Positions 15,296 through 16,098 of a DNA stretch of 16,098 nucleotides are shown piece after piece. Below the pieces are notes generated by a model that searched no databases, was not told the origin of the DNA, and saw nothing but the letters and a program-made list of their open reading frames with translations. The stretch is from Flavobacteriales bacterium (lineage in GTDB: Bacteria > Bacteroidota > Bacteroidia > Flavobacteriales_D > Sanyastnellaceae), in the NCBI GenBank assembly GCA_947457325.1, contig CANGVU010000004.1:1-16098 (forward strand), written 5' to 3'. The first letter of the stretch is position 1; every line of letters starts with the position of its first letter. The translations under genes and the position numbers were made by a program.

Positions 15296-16098
15296 TTACC
15301 GAGCCGTATTGTAAACCGCCATCGCCACTACTTTCCCAACCGCCTCCAAAACCTGCGGGTCAATGTTGCTCAGGTTGTCTTCCATGGTGTGGTGGAACGA
15401 ACCAAACTCAAAACCACCCATGCCCATCGCAATGGTGTTAGGTCGCATGTCGATGATGTCGATGGAACGAACTCCCCCTTGATTCATGTAGACGTGATCA
15501 TCGGTGATGCCGCCAATCTCCTCGTTGACAAACAAATGTCCGTAGCCCATCTTCTGCGCATGGGCCCAAACCCAATTCATCACATCTCCCGCTGCGGCCA
15601 TAGAGGTGCCTTCCTTGTTGAATCGCGCATTCTTTCCTCCTACCATGTCCAACAATATTCCATACTTGGCTTGATATCCTTCCTTGTGTGGCTGTCTGGC
15701 CCAATGCTGTGATCCCAAACACCACGTGGCATTGGAAGCTTGAGGATTCATGTCTGACCACTCCGGAGCTCCTTGATCCTCGTTGTCAAAAAAGACCAAA
15801 TCGACTCCGACTTCAGGTGATTGCTGTTGTATCAATCGCGCCATCTCCAGCAAGACCGCTACTCCACTCGCCCCATCATTGGCTCCATCAATCGCCTTCT
15901 TCTGATTGGACTTGTTAGTGTCCTTGTCCGCTGCGAACCTTGAATCCCAATGCGCAGCCAACATCACACGCACCTTCTTGTCCTTGTTGAATTCAGCAAT
16001 GATATTTCGCACCGGTGATGCATCTCCGTTCCAAGCTGTCATCTTGGTGTATTGTATGTCAACAGCGGCTCCGCGCTTTTTGCACTCTGATACAATCC
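15296..16098 (-). CDS. Type II glutaminyl-peptide cyclotransferase (M28 fold), 5' end cut by window
   Basis: The frame stays open to the window edge, so the N-terminus lies outside; 266 residues are visible, and the internal Met at 16042 is not the start (IVSECKKRGAAVDIQYTK precedes it in frame). The M28-fold metal and catalytic residues are present: AAHWDSR, NDGASG with Asp74, FFDNED with Glu106 and Asp107, LLDMVGG with Asp150, and FHHTMEDN with His236 (numbered from the first visible codon). QYTKMTAWNGD, CLGSQHWARQPH and the HHTMEDN ending resemble Porphyromonas-type glutaminyl cyclases more than aminopeptidases. The enzyme would convert N-terminal Gln of exported proteins to pyroglutamate in the periplasm. 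It is followed 69 bp later by the caspase gene. An M28 aminopeptidase is the main alternative. Confidence 0.85.
   Translation of the reverse strand, partial: IVSECKKRGAAVDIQYTKMTAWNGDASPVRNIIAEFNKDKKVRVMLAAHWDSRFAADKDTNKSNQKKAIDGANDGASGVAVLLEMARLIQQQSPEVGVDLVFFDNEDQGAPEWSDMNPQASNATWCLGSQHWARQPHKEGYQAKYGILLDMVGGKNARFNKEGTSMAAAGDVMNWVWAHAQKMGYGHLFVNEEIGGITDDHVYMNQGGVRSIDIIDMRPNTIAMGMGGFEFGSFHHTMEDNLSNIDPQVLEAVGKVVAMAVYNTAR

Noticed and set aside
16040..16042. ATG at 16042 as the cyclase start
   Set aside because: Conserved residues (QYTK before MTAWNGD) continue in frame to the window edge, so this Met is internal.

Overview
The window looks like chromosomal DNA of a Bacteroidota bacterium, probably Flavobacteriales. 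The grounds are a protein with a type IX secretion (T9SS) sorting domain, a FISUMP-domain protein with the Bacteroidota Cys motifs, a short accessory-type DnaE, promoter-like TAnnTTTG boxes, no purine-rich ribosome binding sites, and glutamine at position +1 of every predicted signal-peptidase product. The species is inferred, not proven.

Layout. Positions 1-858 (minus) hold the start of an unidentified exported protein overlapping the 3' end of ispD (isoprenoid precursor synthesis). Positions 959-3763 (plus) hold a large T9SS-secreted protein, closed by a strong intrinsic terminator that lies only 13 bases before pth (peptidyl-tRNA hydrolase, 3823-4386). Pth runs into the 3' end of a convergent pair on the minus strand: a SRAP/YedK-type abasic-site sensor (7384-8199) directly followed by an accessory DNA polymerase III alpha subunit (4373-7381). 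The SRAP protein ends in QMSLFD, a near-perfect sliding-clamp-binding motif, so the pair looks like a damage-tolerance module held on the clamp.

Positions 8200-10263 are repeat-rich. A FISUMP-domain surface protein (8683-10041, minus) is bracketed by two inverted copies of a two-hairpin REP-like element, by TC-rich 8-bp repeat arrays, and by a second kind of paired-hairpin repeat. One of the TC-rich arrays has its counterpart inside the signal-peptide codons of the gene. Next comes an ORF6N-domain protein with a PLD-like C-terminus (10264-11127, plus), then about 800 bp of AT-rich DNA without a recognisable gene.

Positions 11924-16098 (minus) carry a type II glutaminyl cyclase of the M28 fold, cut by the window edge, followed 69 bp later by a 1100-residue exported caspase-like protease with an EF-hand-type loop and a long AT-rich helical C-terminus. 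The cyclase fits the local exported proteins: all four would expose an N-terminal glutamine after signal-peptide removal, the substrate for pyroglutamate formation.

Most worth a second look: the SRAP clamp motif and its coupling to DnaE; the REP/TC-repeat cassette around the FISUMP gene; the ORF6N-PLD fusion; and the cyclase-caspase pair with a perfect palindrome between them.
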